Positions 1 to 7,857 of a stretch of 57,932 nucleotides of DNA are shown piece by piece. Made by a program: the position numbers and the translations under genes. Within the stretch, counting starts at the first letter, position 1. Each line of letters opens with the position of its first letter. Source of the stretch: Thermoguttaceae bacterium (lineage in GTDB: Bacteria > Planctomycetota > Planctomycetia > Pirellulales > Thermoguttaceae); NCBI GenBank assembly GCA_017937685.1, contig JAGBDD010000097.1, forward strand, positions 1 through 57,932. The letters run 5' to 3'. The notes beneath the pieces are model-generated. The model did not search any database and was not told the DNA's origin. It saw only the letters and a program-made list of their open reading frames with translations.

Positions 1-59
1 AAGCGACGGCGCGCTCGCGACGTTCGCCGCTTCGCCCTTTTACTTTAGAAAGTGCCCCG

Positions 60-1223
60 ATGCGTTTTTCTCGTTTGCTCCTTAGCGTCGCCGCGACGTC
101 GGCCCTGTTCGGCGCCGCTTCGTTCTCCGTTTCCCCGGTCGCTTCCGTTTTCGCTCAAGACGAAGCCGCGCAAGCCGAAAAGGCTCCGGTCGACGAAAGC
201 GCGTTCGACGTTCCGGCCGGCAAGGACGAAGCGTTTTACAAAGAACAAATGAACAAAATTCGCGAAGCGTTCAACGCGCTCCGCCAAGACGCGACCGATA
301 TGAACGCGCTTTACCTCAAAGCGAACGTCGCGACGATGACCTGTTACAAATATCTTTCGGAACTCCCGGATATCGACGCCGCCGACCGAACCGTCTACTT
401 CCGCAATTACGTCTCCGGGCTCGGTTACGTCGGCGACCTCGACGGCTTGAAAGCGCTCCTCGCCGCCGAAGAAGCGAAAGACCCGGTCGACCAAAGCCGC
501 GTCGACCTCTTGAAATTCCAAGTCGCGAGCGTTTCCGTCGACAAAGCGATCGAAGCGAACGACGAAGCCGCGATTAAGAAACTCGGAACCGAGTTGATCG
601 AAAAAGCGAAAACCGACGATTACTGGGCGTCCCGAACGCCGTCGATTCTCGAAGACCTCGCCCGTTCGAAACCGGCGATCGGCGTTCCGATGTTGAAAGA
701 CCTCTGCGCCGCGTTCGCCGCCTCCGACGACGAAAGCCGCAAACGGATCGCGACGCGCTTCGAAGGGAAAATCCGCTTCGCCGACCTCGTCGGGAACGAA
801 ATGAAAGTCGAAGGGCTTTACCTCGACGGAACCGAAATCGACTGGAAATCTTACCGCGGCAAGGTCGTTTTGGTCGACTTCTGGGCGACCTGGTGCGGCC
901 CGTGCATCGGCGAAATCCCGAATATGACGAAAATGTACGAAAAATACAACGCCGCCGGGTTCGAAATCCTCGGGTACAGCATCGACGACGACCTCGAACG
1001 CTTGCACAAGTTCGAAGAAGACCGCAAGCTGCCTTGGAAGACCGCGTCGCGCAAACTGACGCAAGACGCCGAAAAAGATTACGTTATCATCAGCGAATAT
1101 TACGGCGTCAACTCGATTCCGACGATGGTTCTCGTCGGCAAAGACGGCAAAGTCCTCAGCACGAACGCTCGCGGCCCGGAACTCGAACGCCTCCTCGGCG
1201 AACAATTCCCGGAAGTCAAGTAA
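60..1223 (+). CDS. Secreted TlpA-like thioredoxin-domain protein
   Basis: This 387-residue protein is probably a periplasmic or cell-surface thiol oxidoreductase. Residues 1 to about 32 form a signal peptide (basic start, hydrophobic core, ending near SVFAQ). A helical region with the motif FDVPAGKDEAFY follows. From about residue 245 there is a TlpA/AhpC-type thioredoxin fold with an intact WCGPC active site at residues 278-282 and a cis-proline loop (NSIPTMVLV) near the C-terminus. TlpA-type proteins reduce or isomerise disulfides outside the cytoplasm; the substrate here is unknown. The helical region is repeated three times in the next gene, so the two are paralogues. A hairpin with a short T-run follows the stop. 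Nothing upstream of the start could be judged because the window begins there. Confidence 0.85.
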   Translation: MRFSRLLLSVAATSALFGAASFSVSPVASVFAQDEAAQAEKAPVDESAFDVPAGKDEAFYKEQMNKIREAFNALRQDATDMNALYLKANVATMTCYKYLSELPDIDAADRTVYFRNYVSGLGYVGDLDGLKALLAAEEAKDPVDQSRVDLLKFQVASVSVDKAIEANDEAAIKKLGTELIEKAKTDDYWASRTPSILEDLARSKPAIGVPMLKDLCAAFAASDDESRKRIATRFEGKIRFADLVGNEMKVEGLYLDGTEIDWKSYRGKVVLVDFWATWCGPCIGEIPNMTKMYEKYNAAGFEILGYSIDDDLERLHKFEEDRKLPWKTASRKLTQDAEKDYVIISEYYGVNSIPTMVLVGKDGKVLSTNARGPELERLLGEQFPEVK

Positions 1224-1264
1224 GTCGTTAATTCTTAACGCTTACAACAACAGACAACACGCGG

Positions 1265-1303
1265 CGCCGCGTCGGAATCGATTGCGTTTCGACGCGGCGT
1301 TTT
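1265..1303 (+). terminator. Terminator after the TlpA-like gene
   Basis: A perfect 10-bp stem (1265-1274 with 1290-1299) is followed by TTTT. It lies 42 nt after the stop at 1223 and so separates the two paralogous genes into different transcripts. Confidence 0.65.
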
Positions 1304-1399
1304 ACGTCGGGTTTTCCGACTTTCGCGCGCCCGCCTTTTCCGACGATTTTAACGCAAGTCATTTTAAGAAAAAAATTAGTCGAAATCGCGCGACGTCGC

Positions 1400-1428
1400 T
1401 TGACGCCGCTATCTTCTGTCGCTAAAAT
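1400..1428 (+). promoter_or_regulatory. Sigma70-type promoter of the TlpA-like paralogue
   Basis: TTGACG at 1400-1405, a 17-nt spacer and TAAAAT at 1423-1428 form the best -35/-10 pair in the window. It implies a 5' leader of about 100 nt before the ATG at 1538. It also argues against a TTG start at 1400, since that codon is part of the -35 box. Confidence 0.7.
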
Positions 1429-1537
1429 AAATTTGGCAAACGCTCGTCGGTTCTCGGTTCGCAAACTTTTTTTTCGCAACCGTCGCGCCAAAAACGATTT
1501 GCGATTTACGAGCGTTCTAAAACGAAAGGGCCCGTCA

Positions 1538-3844
1538 ATGCGCGTTTCTCGCCTTCTACTTGCCGTCGCGACGCCGACAACGTTGCTCGGCGCCGCGTCG
1601 CTCGCTTTTTCCGCATCCGCGCCGTTCGTCGTTTTCCCGGATTCGACGACGTCGCCAAACGCCGCCGTTTCGGAACTTACCCCGGAACAACGCGCGCTCT
1701 TCGCCGTCCCCGAAGACGGACTGAGCGTCGAAATTTACCAAAAACGTTTAGCCGACGCCGACGCGTTCCTCCGCGACGTTCGCGAAACGGTCGACGCCGA
1801 AACGTTCGCGACGTTAAGCGCCGAAATGCGACCGGTTTGCGTCGCCGCGTTGCGCAACCTCGCCGACGCGCCCCAACTCTCCGACGACGAACGGTCGCAA
1901 TATTGGAGCGATTTGGTCGACCGCTTGACCGAAGCGAACGATTACGACGCCTTGCGCGCTCTCCTCCTGAACGAGCAAAACGAACAGAACCTTATCTCAA
2001 AGCGTCTTCGCGACTTAACGTCCGCCGAGGAACGCGCCGCGGAGTATCGTCGTTCGGCGTTTCATTTTAAGCGCGGCGAACGCGCCGCCGCCGGTTATTT
2101 CGACGTTTGCGTCGTCGTCGCGGAAGAGCGGCAATTCGACGCTTACGAGTTCGCCCAAATAACGGGACGCATGAGCGCTCATTCGCGACGCCCCGACTCC
2201 GAGTTCAAAGCGCTCGCGCCGACGCCGGAGTTGTTCGACGTCCCGACCGACCAAACGGTCGGCTTTTACCAGCGCCGCGTTCTCGAACTTTTGCGCGTCG
2301 CGCCGAACGCCGAGCAAGCGAAAGTCGCCGCCGCGTTAAAAACGATCTTTCGCTTGCTCGCCGACGCCGACGTCTCATACGAGGACGCCCGCGTTTACTT
2401 AGCCGCTTACACGGAAAGACTTTCGCAAGACGAAGCGAAACAAGTTCTCGAAGAAGAGGAAGCGAAAGCGGTTCCCGATTCGCGCCTCGTCGCCGCTCTC
2501 GAACCGCGCGCTTTTGGCGGAAACGGATCGCGTCGAAGCGCCGCGCAAACGCCGAACCCGACGTCGCAAGACGCCGAGAAGCCCGAGCCGCCGCTCGACG
2601 AAAGCCTTTTCGACGTCCCGGACGGCGAAACGACCGAATTTTATTACAAACGCTCCCTCGCGCTTCGGGAACATTATAACGCCAGAACGCGCTTGGCGGG
2701 CCCGCTTTACGCCTCCCCCGGAACGGAGGAAGCGCGCCGTTTTTTCAACGCGTTAACGTCGCTCGATAAAAGACTTGCCGACGATTCGTCCCTTTCGTTT
2801 CCGGAACGTCGCCGCTATTTCGACTCGTTCGTCGACGCGCTGACGAACGCCCGGAAACTCGACGAACTCCGTTCGCTTCTCGACGAGGAAAAAGCGGCTC
2901 GCGACGCGACGTCGTCGGAATTTGCCGCCGCTCGCGTCGACGCGGTCGAAGACGCGATTTACTCGGTTCGATTTTATCAAATTCTCGCCGACGTTCGCCA
3001 ACTCCCAAAGCCGTCCGACGCGACCTATCCCCCCGCCTCTCCGACGTTAACGCCGGAACTCGAAACGGCGTTGCGAACGCTCGAAACGGATATTCTCGCG
3101 AAAGCGACCGCCGGGGAAAAACGCGCGCTCGCCGGTTGGGTACGCCCGCCGTTCAACAACTCGGGCCTTTCAAACCGTTGGGCCGGATACGCGGTCGGTT
3201 TCGCCCACTCGCTCGACTGGATTTCGCCGGACGAAGCGAAATCGTTCCGCAAAGAGCTTTACGCCGTCCTCTCGTCGCTCGAAACGCCGGAAGATCGCGA
3301 AGTCGCGGAGCGTTTGCAACGTCAAATTCGCGTCGACGACCTTCCCGGCGCCGAATTTCCCGTCGAAGGCGTTCTCGCCGACGGCGCGGAACTCGACAGG
3401 GAGTCGTATCGCGGCAAAGTCGTTTATTTCGCGGTTTACAATTCCGCGTTTTTAACGAGCGAAAAAGCGCTCAAAGATCGCGCGCGCTTTAACAACGGGG
3501 AACGCTTCGCGAAACTTCGCGACCAATACGCCGACGCCGGGTTCGCGATTCTCCTTTACGACCTCGCGACGGAACCGCCGAAACCCGGAACGGCGCCGAA
3601 CGTTTTCGGAGTCGAACCGAGCGGCGTTTTATCGCGCGCTTTAACTCGCGGCGCGAAAAAAGATTACGCCGATTTGAGCGAACTTTATCTCTCGTTAGAG
3701 TTTCCCGGCGCCGGAGTTATCGTCGACGTCGACGGCAAAGTTCTCGACGCGAACGCGTCGCCGCTCGACTTCCGAACGTTGAACAAACTCGAAACGCTTC
3801 TTCGAGAGCGTTTCCCGAACGTCGGCGGCGCTTCGTCAAAGTAA
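1538..3844 (+). CDS. Secreted repeat protein with cysteine-less TlpA-like domain
   Basis: This is a 768-residue paralogue of the first gene. The start at 1538 is chosen because AAAGGG sits 7 nt upstream, a signal peptide (MRVSRLLLAV...) begins there, and the longer reading would start inside a promoter. The N-terminal helical unit of the first gene occurs three times, marked by LFAVPEDG (about residue 50), LFDVPTDQ (about 230) and LFDVPDGE (about 353). Each is followed by a segment resembling YF..FVD.LT.A...DELR.LL. The C-terminal 150 residues keep the TlpA frame (ESYRGKVV, ADAGFAILLYD, DVDGKVLDANA), but the WCGPC site reads NSAFL at 635-639. It is therefore unlikely to be a redox enzyme; a binding or structural role is more plausible. 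Confidence 0.8.
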   Translation: MRVSRLLLAVATPTTLLGAASLAFSASAPFVVFPDSTTSPNAAVSELTPEQRALFAVPEDGLSVEIYQKRLADADAFLRDVRETVDAETFATLSAEMRPVCVAALRNLADAPQLSDDERSQYWSDLVDRLTEANDYDALRALLLNEQNEQNLISKRLRDLTSAEERAAEYRRSAFHFKRGERAAAGYFDVCVVVAEERQFDAYEFAQITGRMSAHSRRPDSEFKALAPTPELFDVPTDQTVGFYQRRVLELLRVAPNAEQAKVAAALKTIFRLLADADVSYEDARVYLAAYTERLSQDEAKQVLEEEEAKAVPDSRLVAALEPRAFGGNGSRRSAAQTPNPTSQDAEKPEPPLDESLFDVPDGETTEFYYKRSLALREHYNARTRLAGPLYASPGTEEARRFFNALTSLDKRLADDSSLSFPERRRYFDSFVDALTNARKLDELRSLLDEEKAARDATSSEFAAARVDAVEDAIYSVRFYQILADVRQLPKPSDATYPPASPTLTPELETALRTLETDILAKATAGEKRALAGWVRPPFNNSGLSNRWAGYAVGFAHSLDWISPDEAKSFRKELYAVLSSLETPEDREVAERLQRQIRVDDLPGAEFPVEGVLADGAELDRESYRGKVVYFAVYNSAFLTSEKALKDRARFNNGERFAKLRDQYADAGFAILLYDLATEPPKPGTAPNVFGVEPSGVLSRALTRGAKKDYADLSELYLSLEFPGAGVIVDVDGKVLDANASPLDFRTLNKLETLLRERFPNVGGASSK

Positions 3845-3959
3845 ACGCGGGCGTTCGCGGAAACCGGTTTCGCGACTTCCCGGAGTTTGAAGAAACCGCG
3901 TCGCGCCGCAAGAATAAGAAATAAGGGCGACCGTCCGTCGACGCTCGCCCAATTCGCCG

Positions 3960-3984
3960 CGCCGCTCTTTGCAAGCGGCGTTTT
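3960..3984 (+). terminator. Terminator-like hairpin
   Basis: A 7-bp stem (3960-3966 with 3974-3980) is followed by TTTT at 3981-3984 and a further T-rich run. It lies between the convergent genes ending at 3844 and 4010 and would serve the plus-strand gene. Confidence 0.5.
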
Positions 3985-4009
3985 CTCGTTTTTTCGCCGA
4001 GCGCGACGC

Positions 4010-4435
4010 TTAAAGATCGTCGTCGGAGTCTTCGTCGAAAACGTCTTCGTCGGAGTTGAAGTCGTCGAAATCGTCGTCCGACGCAAACTCGGACGCGTCC
4101 GCGTCGTCTCCGCCTTCCTCTTCCTCCGGGTAGTCCTCGTCGTCGATCGCTTCGTTGAACTCGTCGTCCGGCAGAACTTCAAAATCTTCGTCGAAATCGT
4201 CGTCGAAGTCGTCCGACTCAAAGTCGTCGTCGAAATCGTCGTAAAGCGCGTCGTCGGCGTCGTCGTAATCGAACGCGTCGCCAACGCTCAAAATCTCGTC
4301 GACGGAACCGTCTCGAAAACCGGCGTCCAAGTCGCGGCGCTCGTCGTCAAAACGCGGCGCCAACGGAGCGTTCGACCGCGCGGCGAACGACGGTTCGTCG
4401 TCCCATCTCGTTTCTTCGGAGCGAAAATCGTTCAT
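4010..4435 (-). CDS. Very acidic Asp-rich small protein
   Basis: A 141-residue protein with no signal peptide or membrane segment. From about residue 50 onward it is dominated by Asp and Glu with regularly placed Phe (DDFDDDFESDDFDDDFDEDF). The ATG at 4435 has GAGGTAAGA just upstream on the minus strand, which supports translation. I do not recognise a family. Long acidic tails of this kind occur in nucleic-acid mimics, metal- or basic-protein-binding proteins and the delta subunit of Firmicutes RNA polymerase, but no folded domain is visible to choose among them. The DNA is a degenerate GTC/GTCGAA repeat, so replication slippage may vary its length. The opposite strand is also open here but encodes only Val/Arg-rich text and is taken as a shadow. 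Confidence 0.65.
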   Translation of the reverse strand: MNDFRSEETRWDDEPSFAARSNAPLAPRFDDERRDLDAGFRDGSVDEILSVGDAFDYDDADDALYDDFDDDFESDDFDDDFDEDFEVLPDDEFNEAIDDEDYPEEEEGGDDADASEFASDDDFDDFNSDEDVFDEDSDDDL

Positions 4436-4995
4436 TGATTCTTACCTCGTTAACAACGCGGCGCGTCGATAAATATTTTTCAATCTAATCGTTCTGATTT
4501 CAGTCGTTTATCGTTTTTCCCTCGCTCTCGCGCCGACGCGGCGCCAAGCCGTCCGACGCTCGAAAACGACGCGAAGCGCAGGGCGTTCCCGATTATAGCG
4601 CCCCGCGACGTTTCGAAAAGGGGGCCGACCGACGCGACGCCCCGCGCTGAATCAAAATAATCGGAATATTTTCGCAAAAAAGTTAATTTTTTTCGTCAAA
4701 ACTCTCCCGTCCTCGCCTTTTTTCTTTTTTTCGCGCCGTTTTTTCCTTTTTTTCGTTTCGCGCGCCCTCTTCGCCGCTTCGTCAAACGTCGATTTCGAAA
4801 AAAATCCGGACGAAATCGCGCTCCGTCCCCGCCCGGGGCGCTAGGCGAAATCGCAAATTTGAACTAAAATAAAAGGACGGCGGTCTCGACCGTTCGCGCG
4901 GCGCTCCTTGAACGTCGCGGTCGAAATCCCGCCCAAACGTTTAACGGCGGCGAACGCCGGAAATTAGGCAAATTAGGCAAAAAAGAGGAAATACG
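4436..4995. other. Intergenic region between the acidic protein and aspS
   Basis: 560 nt without a convincing gene. It holds T-rich stretches around 4685-4765, the aspS -10 box at 4865, and a tandem 9-bp repeat (AAATTAGGC twice, 4961-4978) just before the aspS ribosome binding site. A 65-codon open frame on the minus strand (4480-4677) has no usable ribosome site and is not called. Confidence 0.6.
4865..4870 (+). promoter_or_regulatory. -10 box (TAAAAT) upstream of aspS
   Basis: TAAAAT followed by AAAAGGACGG matches the recurrent -10/discriminator pattern of this window. No good -35 element is visible. The implied leader is about 120 nt. Confidence 0.45.
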
Positions 4996-6801
4996 GTGTT
5001 TCGAACTAAAACTTGCGGGGAATTGCGCGGCGCGAACGTCGGCGAAACGGTCGTTTTGAGCGGTTGGGTCGACTCGGCGCGCGACCACAGCGGCGTTTTC
5101 TTTGTCAACCTTCGCGACCGCTACGGCAAAACGCAAACGGTCTTCGACGCGGCGGCGGACGCGGCGCTCTTCGAATCGGTCAAGACGCTGCGCAACGAAG
5201 ACGTCGTCCAAATTACCGGCGAAGTGATCGCGCGCCCGGACGGTCTCGTCAACCCGGAAATGGCGACCGGCGAAATCGAAGTCAAAGCGCAAAAGCTCGT
5301 CGTCCTGAACCGCTCCGAAGTCGTTCCGTTCCTCCCGAGCGCGCCGGAAGTCCCGGCGGACGAACTGCGCCTCAAGTACCGCTACCTCGACCTGCGCCGC
5401 GCCGAAATGCAACGCGTCCTTACCTTGCGCCACCGCATTGTCAAAACGATGCGCGACTTCTTCGACGAAAACGATTTCCTCGAAGTCGAAACGCCGATTC
5501 TCGGCAAAAGCACCCCGGAAGGCGCCCGCGACTACCTCGTTCCGAGCCGCGTTTCGCAAGGTTCGTTCTACGCGCTTCCGCAGTCGCCGCAACTTTACAA
5601 GCAGCTCCTGATGATCGCCGGTTACGACCGTTACGTCCAAGTCGCCCGCTGCTTCCGCGACGAAGACCTTCGCGCCGACCGCCAACCGGAGTTCACTCAG
5701 CTCGATATCGAAATGTCCTTCATCGAAATGGAGGATATGATCGGCCTCCTCGACTCCCTCGTCGCGCGCTTGATGAAGGAAATTAAGGGCGTCGATATTC
5801 CGCTCCCGCTCCCGCGCATCTCTTACGACGAAGCGATGGAGCGTTTCGGGCACGACGCGCCGGACTTGCGCTTCGGGATGGAGCTGAAAGACGTTACGGA
5901 AATCGCGAAGACGGTCGACTTCAAAGTCTTCCGTTCGGTCGCCGAGTCGGGCGGGCGCGTTCGCGGGATCAACGTCAAAAACGCCGCCGACCAATTCAGC
6001 CGCCGCGATATCGACGGCCTCACCACTTGGACGGCGGAGCAATTCGGCGCCAAGGGGATCGTTTGGTTCAAGGTCGACGCCGACGGCAAACTGACCGGAA
6101 CGAGCGCGAAAAACTTCTCCGAAGAAGCCCTCGAAGCGATCGGCGCCAAGCTCGAAGCGGAACCGAACGACTTGCTCCTCTTCAGCTGCGGCGACTTCAC
6201 CCTCACTTGCCGCGTTTTGAACGGTTTGCGTCGTCGTTTGGCCGCGCAACTCAAACTTTACGACCCGGAAGAAATGAACTTCTGCTGGGTCGTCAACTTC
6301 CCGATGTTCGACTGGGACGACGAAGAAAACCGCTGGGTCGCGACGCACCACCCGTTCACCGCGCCGCTCGTCGAAGACCTCGCGAAACTCGACGGCGACG
6401 ACGACGCGATTCGCTCGATTCGCGCCCAAGCCTACGACCTCGTCCTCAACGGTTACGAAGCGGGGGGCGGCACCATCCGCATTCACGACCCGGCGATTCA
6501 AAACAAGGTCTTCGGCCTCCTCGGAATGACTCGCGAAACGGCGAAAGAGCAATTCGGCTTCTTGGTCGACGCGCTCCAATTCGGCGCTCCGCCGCACGGC
6601 GGTCTCGCGCTCGGTCTCGACCGCGTCGTTATGTTGTTCGCCGGCGTCGACAATATCCGCGACTGCATCGCGTTCCCGAAAACGGCGAAAGCGTCCGACC
6701 TCATGACCGGCGCGCCGTCGGAAGTCGCGCCGAAACAGCTCGCCGAACTCGCGATCAAGTCGACCGTCGAACCGAAAACCGACGAAAAAGCCGACGCTTA
6801 A
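4996..6801 (+). CDS. aspS: Aspartate--tRNA ligase (bacterial type)
   Basis: Charges tRNA with aspartate in the cytoplasm. The 601 residues have the bacterial order: OB-fold anticodon domain (1 to about 105), class II catalytic core with motif 2 (FRDEDLRADRQPEFTQLDIE) and motif 3 (GLALGLDRVVMLFAG), and the inserted bacterial GAD domain (about 285-420). The start is GTG at 4996, with AGAGG 7 nt upstream. His31 (in RDHSGVFF) and Gly83 (in RPDGLVNP) occupy the two anticodon-domain positions that distinguish non-discriminating bacterial AspRS from the discriminating form, which has Leu and Lys-type residues. The enzyme therefore probably also makes Asp-tRNA(Asn) for amidotransferase conversion (inference). 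A 10-bp hairpin follows the stop. Confidence 0.97.
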   Translation: MFRTKTCGELRGANVGETVVLSGWVDSARDHSGVFFVNLRDRYGKTQTVFDAAADAALFESVKTLRNEDVVQITGEVIARPDGLVNPEMATGEIEVKAQKLVVLNRSEVVPFLPSAPEVPADELRLKYRYLDLRRAEMQRVLTLRHRIVKTMRDFFDENDFLEVETPILGKSTPEGARDYLVPSRVSQGSFYALPQSPQLYKQLLMIAGYDRYVQVARCFRDEDLRADRQPEFTQLDIEMSFIEMEDMIGLLDSLVARLMKEIKGVDIPLPLPRISYDEAMERFGHDAPDLRFGMELKDVTEIAKTVDFKVFRSVAESGGRVRGINVKNAADQFSRRDIDGLTTWTAEQFGAKGIVWFKVDADGKLTGTSAKNFSEEALEAIGAKLEAEPNDLLLFSCGDFTLTCRVLNGLRRRLAAQLKLYDPEEMNFCWVVNFPMFDWDDEENRWVATHHPFTAPLVEDLAKLDGDDDAIRSIRAQAYDLVLNGYEAGGGTIRIHDPAIQNKVFGLLGMTRETAKEQFGFLVDALQFGAPPHGGLALGLDRVVMLFAGVDNIRDCIAFPKTAKASDLMTGAPSEVAPKQLAELAIKSTVEPKTDEKADA

Positions 6802-6831
6802 TCCGGCGCCGCTTTCCCGTTAAGCCGCTCT

Positions 6832-6866
6832 CGCTCCGACGCCGACGTTTTTTCGCCGTCGGAGCG
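6832..6866 (+). terminator. Hairpin after aspS
   Basis: A perfect 10-bp inverted repeat (6832-6841 with 6857-6866) lies 31 nt after the aspS stop. Its T-run is in the loop rather than after the stem, so it is not a textbook intrinsic terminator. Confidence 0.4.
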
Positions 6867-6880
6867 GGCGGCTTTCCCCG

Positions 6881-6886
6881 TATAAC
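6881..6886 (+). promoter_or_regulatory. Possible -10 box (TATAAC) upstream of the nucleoside phosphorylase
   Basis: TATAAC lies 54 nt before the start at 6940, just past the hairpin that follows aspS. No clear -35 partner is visible. Confidence 0.3.
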
Positions 6887-6939
6887 AACTTTTCCCGCAA
6901 ACTTTACGTTCGTCGACGCGACGAAAGGAAACCAACGCA

Positions 6940-7761
6940 ATGCAAACCGAATACGACAAAATTCAAGAGGCGGTCGCGGCGATTCGCGCCCGTTGGTCGA
7001 AAGAGGCGGAAGTCGGAATCGTCTTGGGCACCGGGCTCGGCGGTCTCGCCGACGCGATCGTTCCGGACGTCGTTATTCCTTACGAAGAACTGCCGCACTT
7101 CCCGCGTTCGACGGTCGAAACGCACGCCGGGAAGCTGATTCTCGGAACGCTCGAAGGGAAATCGGTCGTCGCAATGCAAGGCCGCTTCCACTTTTACGAA
7201 GGCTACTCGGCGCAACAAATCGTTTTCCCGATTCGCGTTATGAAGGCGCTCGGCGCGTCGCTTCTCGTCGTTTCGAACGCTTGCGGCGGCCTGAACCCGC
7301 AATTCAAACGCGGCGACGTGATGCTGATCGAAGACCATATCAATCTCCTCGGCTGCAACCCGCTCGTCGGCCCGAACGACGACCGAATCGGCCCGCGTTT
7401 CCCGGATATGTGCGAACCGTATTCGCAAGAACTGATCGAAAAAGCGCGCCAAGTCGCCGTCGAAAACGGCGTCCTCGTTCAAAAGGGCGTTTACGTCGCC
7501 GTCGCAGGGCCGAACCTCGAGACCCGCGCCGAGTACCGCTTCCTTCGCGGAATCGGAGCGGACGTCGTCGGAATGTCGACCGTTCCGGAGGTTATCGCCG
7601 CCGTTCACTGCGGAATGCGCGTTCTCGGCCTCTCGATTATCACCGATATGGGGCTCGCCGACGCGCTCGAACCGGCGAACATTGCGGAAATTATCGAAAC
7701 CGCCGCGGGCGCCGAGCCGAAAATGAACGCGATCATTCGCGGCGTGTTGCGCTCGCTCTAA
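6940..7761 (+). CDS. Purine-nucleoside phosphorylase (trimeric PNP family)
   Basis: Cleaves purine nucleosides with phosphate to the free base and (deoxy)ribose-1-phosphate for salvage. The 273 residues carry the family signatures: the GTGLG phosphate loop (about 30-34), HAGKL, GRFHFYEGY, the SNACGGLN strand, DHINLLG, and GPNLETRAEYR with the base-contacting Glu. At the position of the base-reading Asn of human PNP (Asn243, in ITN), this protein has Asp236 (IITDMG). That Asp is the residue found in MTA phosphorylase and is known to shift human PNP toward 6-aminopurines, so adenosine use is possible (inference). AAAGGA lies 11 nt before the ATG. It could also be annotated deoD/punA-like; the exact substrate is uncertain. 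Confidence 0.92.
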   Translation: MQTEYDKIQEAVAAIRARWSKEAEVGIVLGTGLGGLADAIVPDVVIPYEELPHFPRSTVETHAGKLILGTLEGKSVVAMQGRFHFYEGYSAQQIVFPIRVMKALGASLLVVSNACGGLNPQFKRGDVMLIEDHINLLGCNPLVGPNDDRIGPRFPDMCEPYSQELIEKARQVAVENGVLVQKGVYVAVAGPNLETRAEYRFLRGIGADVVGMSTVPEVIAAVHCGMRVLGLSIITDMGLADALEPANIAEIIETAAGAEPKMNAIIRGVLRSL

Positions 7762-7857
7762 TCGCCGTTCTTCCCAACGCTTAAAAGATTCCGGCGCGTT
7801 CGACCGCCGCTTGCCGAACGCGTCGTTTAACCCATTAACGTTAAAGAGTTTATCAAT

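Noticed and set aside
1400..1537. In-frame upstream extension of the TlpA-like paralogue starting at TTG 1400
   Set aside because: The TTG is part of a good -35 box and the extension precedes the signal peptide; the ATG at 1538 has a better ribosome site.
3887..4438. Plus-strand open frame opposite the acidic protein
   Set aside because: Val/Arg/Phe-rich complement of the Asp/Glu gene; the minus-strand start has the better ribosome binding site.
4480..4677. 65-codon minus-strand frame near 4.5 kb
   Set aside because: No ribosome site, no recognisable pattern and atypical composition.
4871..4995. T-box or other riboswitch in the aspS leader
   Set aside because: No T-box consensus or stem set seen; the leader is simple and lies in a GC-rich planctomycete-like genome where T-boxes are not expected.
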